Below are positions 8,937 through 16,140 of a stretch of 64,000 nucleotides of DNA, piece by piece (positions within the stretch are counted from its first letter, which is position 1; the number at the start of each line of letters is the position of its first letter). A model generated the notes under the pieces. It did not search any database, had not been told where the DNA came from, and was given only the letters and a program-made list of their open reading frames with translations. Made by a program: the position numbers and the translations under genes. The stretch is taken from assembly GCA_002721545.1 (NCBI GenBank), contig PBKR01000028.1:1-64000 (forward strand). The letters run 5' to 3'. The DNA comes from Nitrosomonadaceae bacterium. Lineage in GTDB: Bacteria; Pseudomonadota; Gammaproteobacteria; Burkholderiales; Nitrosomonadaceae.

Positions 8937-9764
8937 ATGAAAACAACACATTTTAGAGTACCTAAATTTTCAATTCTGTTATTATCTGGGCTCTTATTTT
9001 CAGGATGTGCCACCACTGAAAATCAGCATGATCCATATGAATCCATAAATCGTTCTATCTTTTCTTTTAATGAGCAAGCAGATAAATATGTATTTAAGCC
9101 TGTAGCTGAAAGTTATAAGTTCATTGCGCCAGAGCCTGTGCAAGTAGGGGCAGGAAATTTCTTTTCTAATTTAGACGATTTTGTAGTGGTCGTTAACGAT
9201 ATTCTTCAACTAAAATTTAGTGAGGCAAGATCAGATGGGTCTCGCCTATTAATTAATACATTTCTGGGGATTGGTGGCTTAGTAGATTTCGGAAGTGATT
9301 ATGGATTTCCTAAGCGTCATGAAGATTTTGGTCAAACTTTAGCTCACTATGGGGTATCCAGTGGGCCATACATAGTTGTTCCATTTTTTGGTGGTTATAC
9401 GGTACGAGATGGAATTGGAGGTATCGTTGATATAGCTACTAATCCAGTTTTTTACGCAGCACCTTTTATGGCTCCCTTTGTTTCACCAACAATAGGGGCT
9501 GGCAAGTTTGTTGATGAACGTAAACAAGTGTTAGATAAAGAAGAAATTGTAAATGAGGCAGCATTAGATAAATATGAGTTTTTACGTGATGCATATTTAC
9601 AGCATCGAAAGAATTTAATATTTGATGGTTCTCCTCCAAATTCTGTAGATGATGAAAAGGAAGCAACTGTTGAGGAGTCCTCTCCTGAGGAAAAGAAGCG
9701 TGATGTTATAATAGAGTATATTGATCCAGAGCCATGGCAACCAATACATGATTCTGAGCATTAA
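8937..9764 (+). CDS. mlaA: Outer-membrane lipoprotein MlaA (VacJ)
   Basis: In the family MlaA forms a ring in the outer membrane that takes mislocalised phospholipids from the outer leaflet and passes them to MlaC. The 275-residue protein has a signal peptide with lipobox LFSGC (cysteine ~22), then the conserved DPYESINRSIFSFNE motif and RHEDFGQTLAHYGV. I use the ATG at 8937, preceded by AAAGGGAG, not the frame start 36 nt earlier. The acidic C-terminal tail (DDEKEATVEESSPEE) is a family-variable extension. Retention is striking because nearby loci have lost LPS genes. mlaBCDEF are not in the window. Confidence 0.93.
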   Translation: MKTTHFRVPKFSILLLSGLLFSGCATTENQHDPYESINRSIFSFNEQADKYVFKPVAESYKFIAPEPVQVGAGNFFSNLDDFVVVVNDILQLKFSEARSDGSRLLINTFLGIGGLVDFGSDYGFPKRHEDFGQTLAHYGVSSGPYIVVPFFGGYTVRDGIGGIVDIATNPVFYAAPFMAPFVSPTIGAGKFVDERKQVLDKEEIVNEAALDKYEFLRDAYLQHRKNLIFDGSPPNSVDDEKEATVEESSPEEKKRDVIIEYIDPEPWQPIHDSEH

Positions 9765-9875
9765 AAAGGGTTAGCTCAAGAAGAGATAGTATGATAATTA
9801 CTAATAATAAAATTTGATTATTATGGCTTGAAGTTTAGTGCTTAATTAAGGTTCTTATATTGACACTAACTTTTT

Positions 9876-10403
9876 TTAATTATTGTTAGCGAATAAAATA
9901 TACACTGAAAAAATACTAAAAACTAGAAAAAAGATAGCTGACCAATTAGGTATAGTTAAGAATATGAATTCCCATTCTATATCTGCACAATCCCCATTAG
10001 CCTCAAACATAATGGGCCACCATTTGGCTATTAATATGTTGTTTATGAATTCTTCTTCCGCACTAATCCCACACTCAAAATTTTCTGAGTATGCGATTAG
10101 CCAGGAATGATGTAATGCCAGTAGTAATCCAAGTAGTGAGAAAATCACCATAAAAATAGAGTATATTTTTTGGCATAGATTTTGAGGATAGTGGATAAAA
10201 TAGAAAAGGGCTGTTAATCCAATGAGCCAATATGCAATGCGTTGTGCTATACAAAGTGGGCATGGTAGAAGGTTGATTACTAATTGAAGGTATAACGCAT
10301 ATCCAATTACATTTGCGCATATAATAAATATTAACAATAAAGCTAATCTTTTACCTAATATCATATACAGTTTAAGGAGGCTACTTGATGTTTCTTGCGC
10401 CAT
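9876..10403 (-). CDS. dsbB: Disulfide bond formation protein DsbB
   Basis: This inner-membrane protein re-oxidises DsbA and passes electrons to ubiquinone. The 175-residue chain has four membrane helices and both redox pairs: C48/C51 in LLPCPLC, and C111 with C139 in the second periplasmic loop. The frame overlaps the upstream DUF423 gene by 23 nt; an alternative ATG at residue 14 (MILGKRLALL) would remove the overlap and put the cysteines close to E. coli numbering. Neither start has a clear ribosome site. It supports an oxidising periplasm and respiratory quinone. Confidence 0.92.
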   Translation of the reverse strand: MAQETSSSLLKLYMILGKRLALLLIFIICANVIGYALYLQLVINLLPCPLCIAQRIAYWLIGLTALFYFIHYPQNLCQKIYSIFMVIFSLLGLLLALHHSWLIAYSENFECGISAEEEFINNILIAKWWPIMFEANGDCADIEWEFIFLTIPNWSAIFFLVFSIFSVYILFANNN

Positions 10404-10755
10404 ATGCGAGCAATAACCATGCGCTTAGAAATGCTACGCCACCAATTGGGGTGATTGCTCCCAGAATACGGATTCCTGTAATACTTAATGCGTAGAGACT
10501 GATAGAGAATAATATAATTCCTCCAAGCATTAGCCAGCCCGATAATAGTATAGATTTAGATTTAGGGGCATGTGACAACACTAGACCAATAATAATTAGG
10601 CCTAGAGAATGGTAGAAATGATATTGCACTCCTGTTTGATACACCGCAATCATCTCTGTAGATAATAGCTGTTTTAAGCTATGCGCACCAAAAGCGCCAA
10701 AGCCAACACAAAGAAATGCATTGATAGCACCAAGCATTAGAAAGATTCTTGGCAT
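10381..10755 (-). CDS. DUF423 membrane protein (YgdD-like)
   Basis: This 124-residue protein has four hydrophobic segments and the DUF423 signatures FGAFGAHSLK near residue 20, YHFYHSLGLI in the middle and APIGG-type LGAITPIGGVAFLSAW near the end. The family is widespread in bacteria and its function is not established; it is predicted to sit in the inner membrane. The 3' end overlaps dsbB by 23 nt on the same strand, so the two are probably co-transcribed. Confidence 0.9.
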   Translation of the reverse strand: MPRIFLMLGAINAFLCVGFGAFGAHSLKQLLSTEMIAVYQTGVQYHFYHSLGLIIIGLVLSHAPKSKSILLSGWLMLGGIILFSISLYALSITGIRILGAITPIGGVAFLSAWLLLAYGARNIK

Positions 10756-11024
10756 TTGGTATTATTCATTTATTTAAAGAGTTGTAGCTTCTATTAGATA
10801 GCTTTTAAGCTATGTAATATTGTTTAATTGCTAAAATTAAGCCATCAATTGTATCGCATTTTAGCATATTGGATTTGGGCTACAAACATGTTTGATTAGA
10901 TATTATATAAGATATGGCTAAATATAATAAAATACTATTTCATAACTGGCATATTTGGAAAAAAATTAGATAATCTCTGGTGGTCATCTCATAATTAATT
11001 TTATTATTCCCCAGAATACCAGAA

Positions 11025-12377
11025 TTAGTTCTTTCTTTTTCCTTTCTCTAATATTTTAGCTTTACTCCACCCTTTGGCAAAGGTGACTTGGATAGTATCT
11101 CCAACATTGATCTGATCATTTTTCCGTAGTATTTGGTTATCTTTGTCGTAAATAATACTGTAGCCTCGCCCTAGAATAGATTCTGGGTTAAGAAGATTAA
11201 GCTGTGCTTGTTGTCGTTCCAGTGGCACCATTAATGTATCGAAATAATGAATTATTGCTCTGTATAGCCGTTGATCTAATTCTCTCAGCTTTGTAGTTAG
11301 AGGGCTGATATCTGGCTTTGTTAATTTAATGCGCTGGTTTAGTTCACGTAATGACCAAAGTCGGTTTTCAAAATACCTCATCCAAGTATTTGTAAATTTA
11401 TCACTAAGTTGTTGGAGTTGTATAAATTGTAAATGAATTTGCTTGTTTGGGTGTATGAGGAGATGTGCAAGCATATCAATATGTTGCATGTGGATATCAA
11501 GGAGGTTCTGCATTGTTTTTAGGATATCCTCATTTATAGATCTTATTCTTTGTAATAGCTCTTTTTTATCAGGAGAAATAAGATGTGCTGCACCAGTTGG
11601 AGTTGGTGCTCGGACATCTGAAACAAAATCTGCAATAGTAAAATCAGTTTCATGCCCTATTCCACAAATAATGGGGATAGGGCATGAAGCTATTGTTCTA
11701 GCTACGATTTCTTCATTAAATGACCATAGATCTTCAATAGAGCCGCCACCTCGACATAGCATTAGTACATCACATTCATTTCGGCTTTCTGCAGTTTGAA
11801 TAGATTCTACAATTTTTTCTGCGGCGCACTCACCCTGTACCTGCGTAGGATAAATCATTATAGGTATTGAAGGCATTCGGTGCATTAGTGTAGATAGAAT
11901 GTCAAGAAGGGCTGCACCTGATGGGGAGGTTATGATTCCTATTTGCTTTGGAAAGGTTGGTAAGGGTTTTTTGCGAATGGGCTCAAATAGTCCTTCTTTT
12001 TCTAGCTTAATTTTTAGAAGTTCAAATGCCTTAAATAAATTTCCTTTTCCTGCTAAACGAATTGTATCTACATTTAATTGAAAATTGCCGCGTAGCTTGA
12101 AAAGTGTCACTAATGCTTGTACTTCTACTTTCATGCCATCTTCAGGCTGCCATTCTAGCAGCCTATTTTTGTTATGGAAGAATACGCACCCTACTTGTGC
12201 ATTATCATCCTTTAAAGAGAAATACCAATGCCCAGAAACATGTTGCTTAAGGTTAGATATCTCGCCGCTAACCCATAGAGAGGAGAGTGTATTCTCAAGA
12301 AGGTCTTTAGCTGCATGGTTTAATTCACTTACAGTTAATATTGTATGGTTATTTCTTGTCTTTAAAGGGGATTTCAT
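11025..12377 (-). CDS. xseA: Exodeoxyribonuclease VII large subunit
   Basis: This is the catalytic subunit of exonuclease VII, which degrades single-stranded DNA to oligonucleotides. The 450-residue chain has an N-terminal OB fold (ISNLKQHVSGHWYFSLKD, residues ~40-57), then the nuclease core with GIITSPSGAALLD, LCRGGGSIEDLWSFNEE and GIGHETDFTIADFVSDVRAPTP (given here in parts), and a long helical C-terminus. Length fits the family. The small subunit xseB is not adjacent. It stands alone, with 269 nt of AT-rich spacer on its 3' side holding nothing I can support. Confidence 0.95.
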   Translation of the reverse strand: MKSPLKTRNNHTILTVSELNHAAKDLLENTLSSLWVSGEISNLKQHVSGHWYFSLKDDNAQVGCVFFHNKNRLLEWQPEDGMKVEVQALVTLFKLRGNFQLNVDTIRLAGKGNLFKAFELLKIKLEKEGLFEPIRKKPLPTFPKQIGIITSPSGAALLDILSTLMHRMPSIPIMIYPTQVQGECAAEKIVESIQTAESRNECDVLMLCRGGGSIEDLWSFNEEIVARTIASCPIPIICGIGHETDFTIADFVSDVRAPTPTGAAHLISPDKKELLQRIRSINEDILKTMQNLLDIHMQHIDMLAHLLIHPNKQIHLQFIQLQQLSDKFTNTWMRYFENRLWSLRELNQRIKLTKPDISPLTTKLRELDQRLYRAIIHYFDTLMVPLERQQAQLNLLNPESILGRGYSIIYDKDNQILRKNDQINVGDTIQVTFAKGWSKAKILEKGKRKN

Positions 12378-12668
12378 TTTGAAGTCCTACATTAATCTAT
12401 ATATAAAATGAAATTGGATATTTTGAACGAGACAATATAAATTTTGTTAAAATTTGCAGATAATTTTCTTTAATATGATTATAAAAGATTAATCATGCTG
12501 GTGAATAGTGTTAGTGTAATAGACTAAATTATTTCTATATACAGTTTAGGGTAACCAAATTTATAAATATTTATACAAAAAAATAGTATATTTTTACCTT
12601 GTTGAGTATATATAAGCAAGATACATTACAATATCAATTTTCATCTAGCTTTTTTAGGAGGATATTAC

Positions 12669-13283
12669 TTGTATTCACTGATTCAAGCTGCTGGTTGGCC
12701 AATCTGGTTGATTATTATAGCTTCTGTTACCGCTGTTGGTATTATTGGCGAACGAATTCTTGCTTTACGGATTAATATTGTTGCTCCCAAAGGACTATTA
12801 ACAAGAGTAGTTAGGGAGTACCAAGAACATGGTGTAAATTCAGATATGCTTATGCGTTTACACTCACATTCACCGTTAGGTAAAATATTTGCAGCTGGCT
12901 TAAAAAACATTAAAAGTACACGTGAGGTTATGAAAGAATCTATAGAGGAGGCTGGCCGAGCTGTTTCACATGATCTTGATCGATATTTAACTACTCTTGG
13001 TACTATTGCTTCAATGAGCCCATTGCTGGGATTATTTGGTACTGTAGTCGGTATGATTGAAATTTTTGGCTCAAATTCTCCTACTACAGGTGACAGTAAT
13101 CCTGCCCAACTTGCGCATGGTATCTCTGTGGCACTTTACAATACGGCATTTGGTATTTTAGTAGCCATACCAAGTATGATTTTTTATCGTTATTTTCGTG
13201 CTAAGGTTGACTCAATGGTTGTAGGGATGGAATTACAAGCATTAAAGCTAGTGGAAACTATCTATGGTGAGCGTAAAGACTAA
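12669..13283 (+). CDS. exbB: ExbB/TolQ-family proton channel protein
   Basis: This inner-membrane protein forms with ExbD a proton-driven motor that usually powers TonB-dependent uptake. The 204-residue chain has three membrane helices and the MotA/TolQ/ExbB signature around LTTLGTIASMSPLLGLFGTV (residues ~113-132) and ALYNTAFGILVAIPSMI. The start is TTG, supported by a perfect AGGAGG at 12656-12661 seven bases upstream and by the family N-terminus. exbD follows after 48 nt. No tonB gene is adjacent. In many betaproteobacteria this pair is followed by lpxK, which is missing here. Confidence 0.93.
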   Translation: MYSLIQAAGWPIWLIIIASVTAVGIIGERILALRINIVAPKGLLTRVVREYQEHGVNSDMLMRLHSHSPLGKIFAAGLKNIKSTREVMKESIEEAGRAVSHDLDRYLTTLGTIASMSPLLGLFGTVVGMIEIFGSNSPTTGDSNPAQLAHGISVALYNTAFGILVAIPSMIFYRYFRAKVDSMVVGMELQALKLVETIYGERKD

Positions 13284-13331
13284 ATTAGAGGTTCTCCATA
13301 CCATTCTTTTAGTAAATAATTAAATTATTAA

Positions 13332-13748
13332 ATGAATTTTCAACGAGGAAGAGATAAAGAAGAACCGGAGATTAATTTAATCCCAATGATTGATGTGCTG
13401 TTAGTAATTTTAATCTTTTTGATGATTACTACTACATATTCAAAATTTTCTGAAATGGAGATTACTTTACCTCAAGCTATATCGGAAGAACCATCTAACC
13501 ACCCTGGTGTTATTAATATATCTGTAAATGCAGTCGGTGATTATGTAATTAATCGTGTGCCTGTAAGATATAGTAGTATGGAAGGGTTTAGTGATGAGCT
13601 AAGAGTCGCTGCAGGTAAGAAAAAAGATCCGGTCATTGTCATAAATGCTGATGCTAATGCGACACATCAATCTGTTATTTCTGTAATGGAGGCGGCTCAT
13701 CATGCAGGGTACTATCATATAACTTTTATGACTGAGAAAAGAAAATAA
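13332..13748 (+). CDS. exbD: ExbD/TolR-family proton channel protein
   Basis: Partner of ExbB. The 138-residue protein has a short cytoplasmic N-terminus ending EPEINLIPMIDVLLVILIF, which includes the essential proton-carrying aspartate in PMIDV, one membrane helix, and a periplasmic domain ending in the VISVMEAAHHAGYYHITFMTEK pattern of the family. It lies 48 nt after exbB. The 115-nt gap to the next gene is where lpxK stands in related genomes; I found no recognisable remnant in it. Confidence 0.94.
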   Translation: MNFQRGRDKEEPEINLIPMIDVLLVILIFLMITTTYSKFSEMEITLPQAISEEPSNHPGVINISVNAVGDYVINRVPVRYSSMEGFSDELRVAAGKKKDPVIVINADANATHQSVISVMEAAHHAGYYHITFMTEKRK

Positions 13749-13863
13749 GGACTGATACATCTCCCTAAAGTAAATTTATGATATTTGATTCTATTCAAGA
13801 AAGAGAGGGAATATTTGTATATTTGCTTAATAATTAGTATTAAAAATATTGAGGATATAATTT

Positions 13864-14043
13864 ATGGATACAAAATTATTAGACATCCTAGTGTGTCCAT
13901 TGTGTAAAGGGCCACTATTATATAGAAAACCTGATAGCGAATTGATTTGTAAGATAGATAGGATAGCTTTTAATATAAAAGATGATATTCCCATCATGCT
14001 AGAAGATGAGGCTCGTAAATTGCCTGCTGATGAAGAAATTTAG
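13864..14043 (+). CDS. Trm112/UPF0434 (YcaR-like) small zinc-type protein
   Basis: A 59-residue protein missed by length-limited gene calls. It begins [20 protein letters not shown], carrying the CPLC pair at residues 11-14 and a third cysteine at 29 (LICK), and ends with the [14 protein letters not shown] segment, the invariant DGIPvML-type box of UPF0434. Trm112-like proteins act as stabilising partners of methyltransferases in eukaryotes and archaea; the bacterial role is less clear. GAGGA lies about ten bases before the ATG. In relatives it sits between lpxK and kdsB; both neighbours are gone here. Confidence 0.92.
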   Translation: MDTKLLDILVCPLCKGPLLYRKPDSELICKIDRIAFNIKDDIPIMLEDEARKLPADEEI

Positions 14044-14061
14044 TAAAGTAAGAAATAGTGT

Positions 14062-15012
14062 ATGAACTCAAAAATTGCTGCCATACTTGGTGCGCTTATA
14101 GCTGATTCTGCTACGCTTGGATTGCATTGGATTTATGATCCAAACCGTATTGCAGAAATTGAGAAATTAAAAGGGCTTGTATTTTTGCAGCCTGATGCTA
14201 GTCACTATGAAGGCGTAAAAGGTTATTTTGCGCATAGCGCAAAGAATTCTGGAGAGTCAACAGGTTATGGTGAGGTATGTCTGTTGATGTTACAGCATTT
14301 GGTAAAATATGGTGAGTTCAGGCGTACCGAATATCAAACAGATTTCCGTGAGCATTTTGGTTTGGGTGGTACATATGTAGGGTATGTAGATTCACCTACT
14401 CGCATGACTCTGCAAACACTATTGCCGCTTGAACCAAAGCGCTTTCCAAAAGAATCAGGTGCTGATGACGACCAATTTTTATCATTAGCAGGACTGCCTT
14501 CGGTAGTTGCAGCCAATACAGATAATCTTGAAGTATTGATGAGTAAGATTGATGAAATAGTACGTGTGACAAATAATAATGATTTAGCAGTTGCAGCCGC
14601 AAGATGTTCAGGAGCAGTATTATTTAGAATACTGAATGGTAGCTCAATGGAGGCGGCATTAAATGGATCCTTAGAATTTGCTGGTAATAAATTAAGACCA
14701 TTACTTGAACAAGTTTTAGCTATACAGACACTAGATAATATTAAAATTGCAGAGAAATTTGGTTCTGCTTGCCATGTGGCTGAAGGGTTACCTGTAATTT
14801 TCCATATTGCTAAATGTATTCCAGATTATCAAACAGCAATAGAGGTTAATATTCGTACTGGAGGGGACAATTGTGGTCGTGCAATTATACTGGGTTCTAT
14901 TCTTGCCGCACATATGGTGCAGCAGAAGAGATCTATTTTCCCTATTCCACTTGAGTGGATGATTCGATATAAGAGAATTCTTGACGCTAGTGATGCGTGC
15001 TTGAAGCTTTAA
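14062..15012 (+). CDS. ADP-ribosylglycohydrolase-fold protein, J1-crystallin type
   Basis: The 316-residue protein has the ADP-ribosylglycohydrolase fold pattern: ILGALIADSATLGLHWIYDP at the N-terminus and GGDNCGRAIILGSILAAHM near residue 270. The classical enzymes have GGDTDT there for binuclear metal binding; this one has GGDNCGR, like the J1-crystallin branch, whose members often carry GGDSAAR. Hydrolase activity is therefore uncertain. It begins 18 nt after the Trm112 gene, exactly where kdsB lies in related genomes, and precedes gmk. No ADP-ribosyltransferase is visible in the window. Function: possibly removal of ADP-ribose from an unknown target. Confidence 0.8.
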   Translation: MNSKIAAILGALIADSATLGLHWIYDPNRIAEIEKLKGLVFLQPDASHYEGVKGYFAHSAKNSGESTGYGEVCLLMLQHLVKYGEFRRTEYQTDFREHFGLGGTYVGYVDSPTRMTLQTLLPLEPKRFPKESGADDDQFLSLAGLPSVVAANTDNLEVLMSKIDEIVRVTNNNDLAVAAARCSGAVLFRILNGSSMEAALNGSLEFAGNKLRPLLEQVLAIQTLDNIKIAEKFGSACHVAEGLPVIFHIAKCIPDYQTAIEVNIRTGGDNCGRAIILGSILAAHMVQQKRSIFPIPLEWMIRYKRILDASDACLKL

Positions 15013-15161
15013 ATATTTAATGCTTATTTATTTTTGGTTCAAGGTAAGTATTTCTTTTATTATAAGATTTAAATTAATAGACCACTTGTATCTTACTGTA
15101 TGGTAATTACAGATGTTCTATCAGATAGAAATCGAGAATATTCAAAATCAGAGGATCTAAT

Positions 15162-15779
15162 ATGGAGAGAGTATTAGGTAATTTATTTATTCTTAGCGCG
15201 CCCTCTGGAACTGGAAAAACTAGCTTGACTAAGTCACTGCTTCAGAGGAATATAAATTTATGCTTATCAATTTCATATACTTCAAGATTAAAACGCTCTA
15301 ATGAAGTAGAAGGTCAAGATTATCATTTTGTAGAGCGTAAAACTTTTGAAAAAATGCTAGAAAATGGAGAATTTTTAGAAAGTGCTGAGATTTATGGCAA
15401 TTTATATGGTAGCTCTCAAAAGTGGATAAATGAGACAATAAATTCTGGAAAAGACGTTTTATTAGAAATTGATGGACAAGGGGCACAACAAGTGCGTAAA
15501 ATTTTCCCTAATGTGGTGAGTATTTTTATATTGCCACCTTCATTGGAAGTATTGGAAGGGCGCTTAAAAAATCGTAATCAGGATAGTAAAGATGTAATTG
15601 CTAAGAGAATGGATGCGGCAAAAAATGAAATCAGCCATATTAGTGAATATGACTATGTTATTATCAATGACAATATAGACATAGCCTTAAGAGAATTAGT
15701 CTCTATTGTGCAGTCTGAACGGCTAAGAATGCTAGTACAGATTGCTCGTTATAAAGATTTGGTAGCACAGTTTTTATAA
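15162..15779 (+). CDS. gmk: Guanylate kinase
   Basis: It phosphorylates GMP to GDP with ATP. The 205-residue protein has the P-loop SAPSGTGKTSLTKSL (residues ~10-24), SYTSRLKRSNEVEGQDYHF, the GMP-binding ESAEIYGNLYG and LLEIDGQGAQQVR, all in family order. It heads the conserved gmk-rpoZ-spoT set: rpoZ begins 36 nt downstream. Guanylate supply and (p)ppGpp metabolism are thus encoded together. Confidence 0.97.
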   Translation: MERVLGNLFILSAPSGTGKTSLTKSLLQRNINLCLSISYTSRLKRSNEVEGQDYHFVERKTFEKMLENGEFLESAEIYGNLYGSSQKWINETINSGKDVLLEIDGQGAQQVRKIFPNVVSIFILPPSLEVLEGRLKNRNQDSKDVIAKRMDAAKNEISHISEYDYVIINDNIDIALRELVSIVQSERLRMLVQIARYKDLVAQFL

Positions 15780-15815
15780 ATATGATTTTAATATCGTTTT
15801 ATTAGGAGGATTGGT

Positions 15816-16022
15816 GTGGCACGGATTACAGTAGAAGATTGTTTAATAAGAATACATAACCGATTTGATATGACTTTAGCTGCTACAATCAGGGCAAGGC
15901 AAATTTCAATTGGTAGTCCCCCTATGGTAGAGGTAAATAGAGATAAACCAACAGTTATCGCATTACGTGAATTGGCTCAAGGGGAAATAGGAGAAGAAAT
16001 CATAAAATTGGATCCTGCTTGA
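15816..16022 (+). CDS. rpoZ: RNA polymerase omega subunit
   Basis: Omega helps fold and assemble the beta-prime subunit and, in proteobacteria, forms part of a ppGpp-binding site. The 68-residue protein starts (M)ARITVEDCL and contains the [16 protein letters not shown] core and [10 protein letters not shown]. The start is GTG at 15816, set by AGGAGGA at 15804-15810 and by the conserved N-terminus. The placement between gmk and spoT is the standard proteobacterial arrangement. Confidence 0.96.
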   Translation: MARITVEDCLIRIHNRFDMTLAATIRARQISIGSPPMVEVNRDKPTVIALRELAQGEIGEEIIKLDPA

Positions 16023-16140
16023 AGTTGCATTATACAGTTACTTATAAAATTATTTCCCCCTGTTATTTAATTGGGTACAAATATTTTATTTAAGATTATA
16101 GAGAAGTTTAAAAAATTTCCCTGTCTCGTTAGACTATACT

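Noticed and set aside
10756-11024. Small ORF of 19 codons at about 10914
   Set aside because: No ribosome site, no similarity that I know and no conserved context; AT-rich spacer yields such frames often.
12378-12668. Fur box upstream of exbB
   Set aside because: AT-rich runs give partial matches to the Fur consensus, but none reaches a convincing 19-bp pattern.
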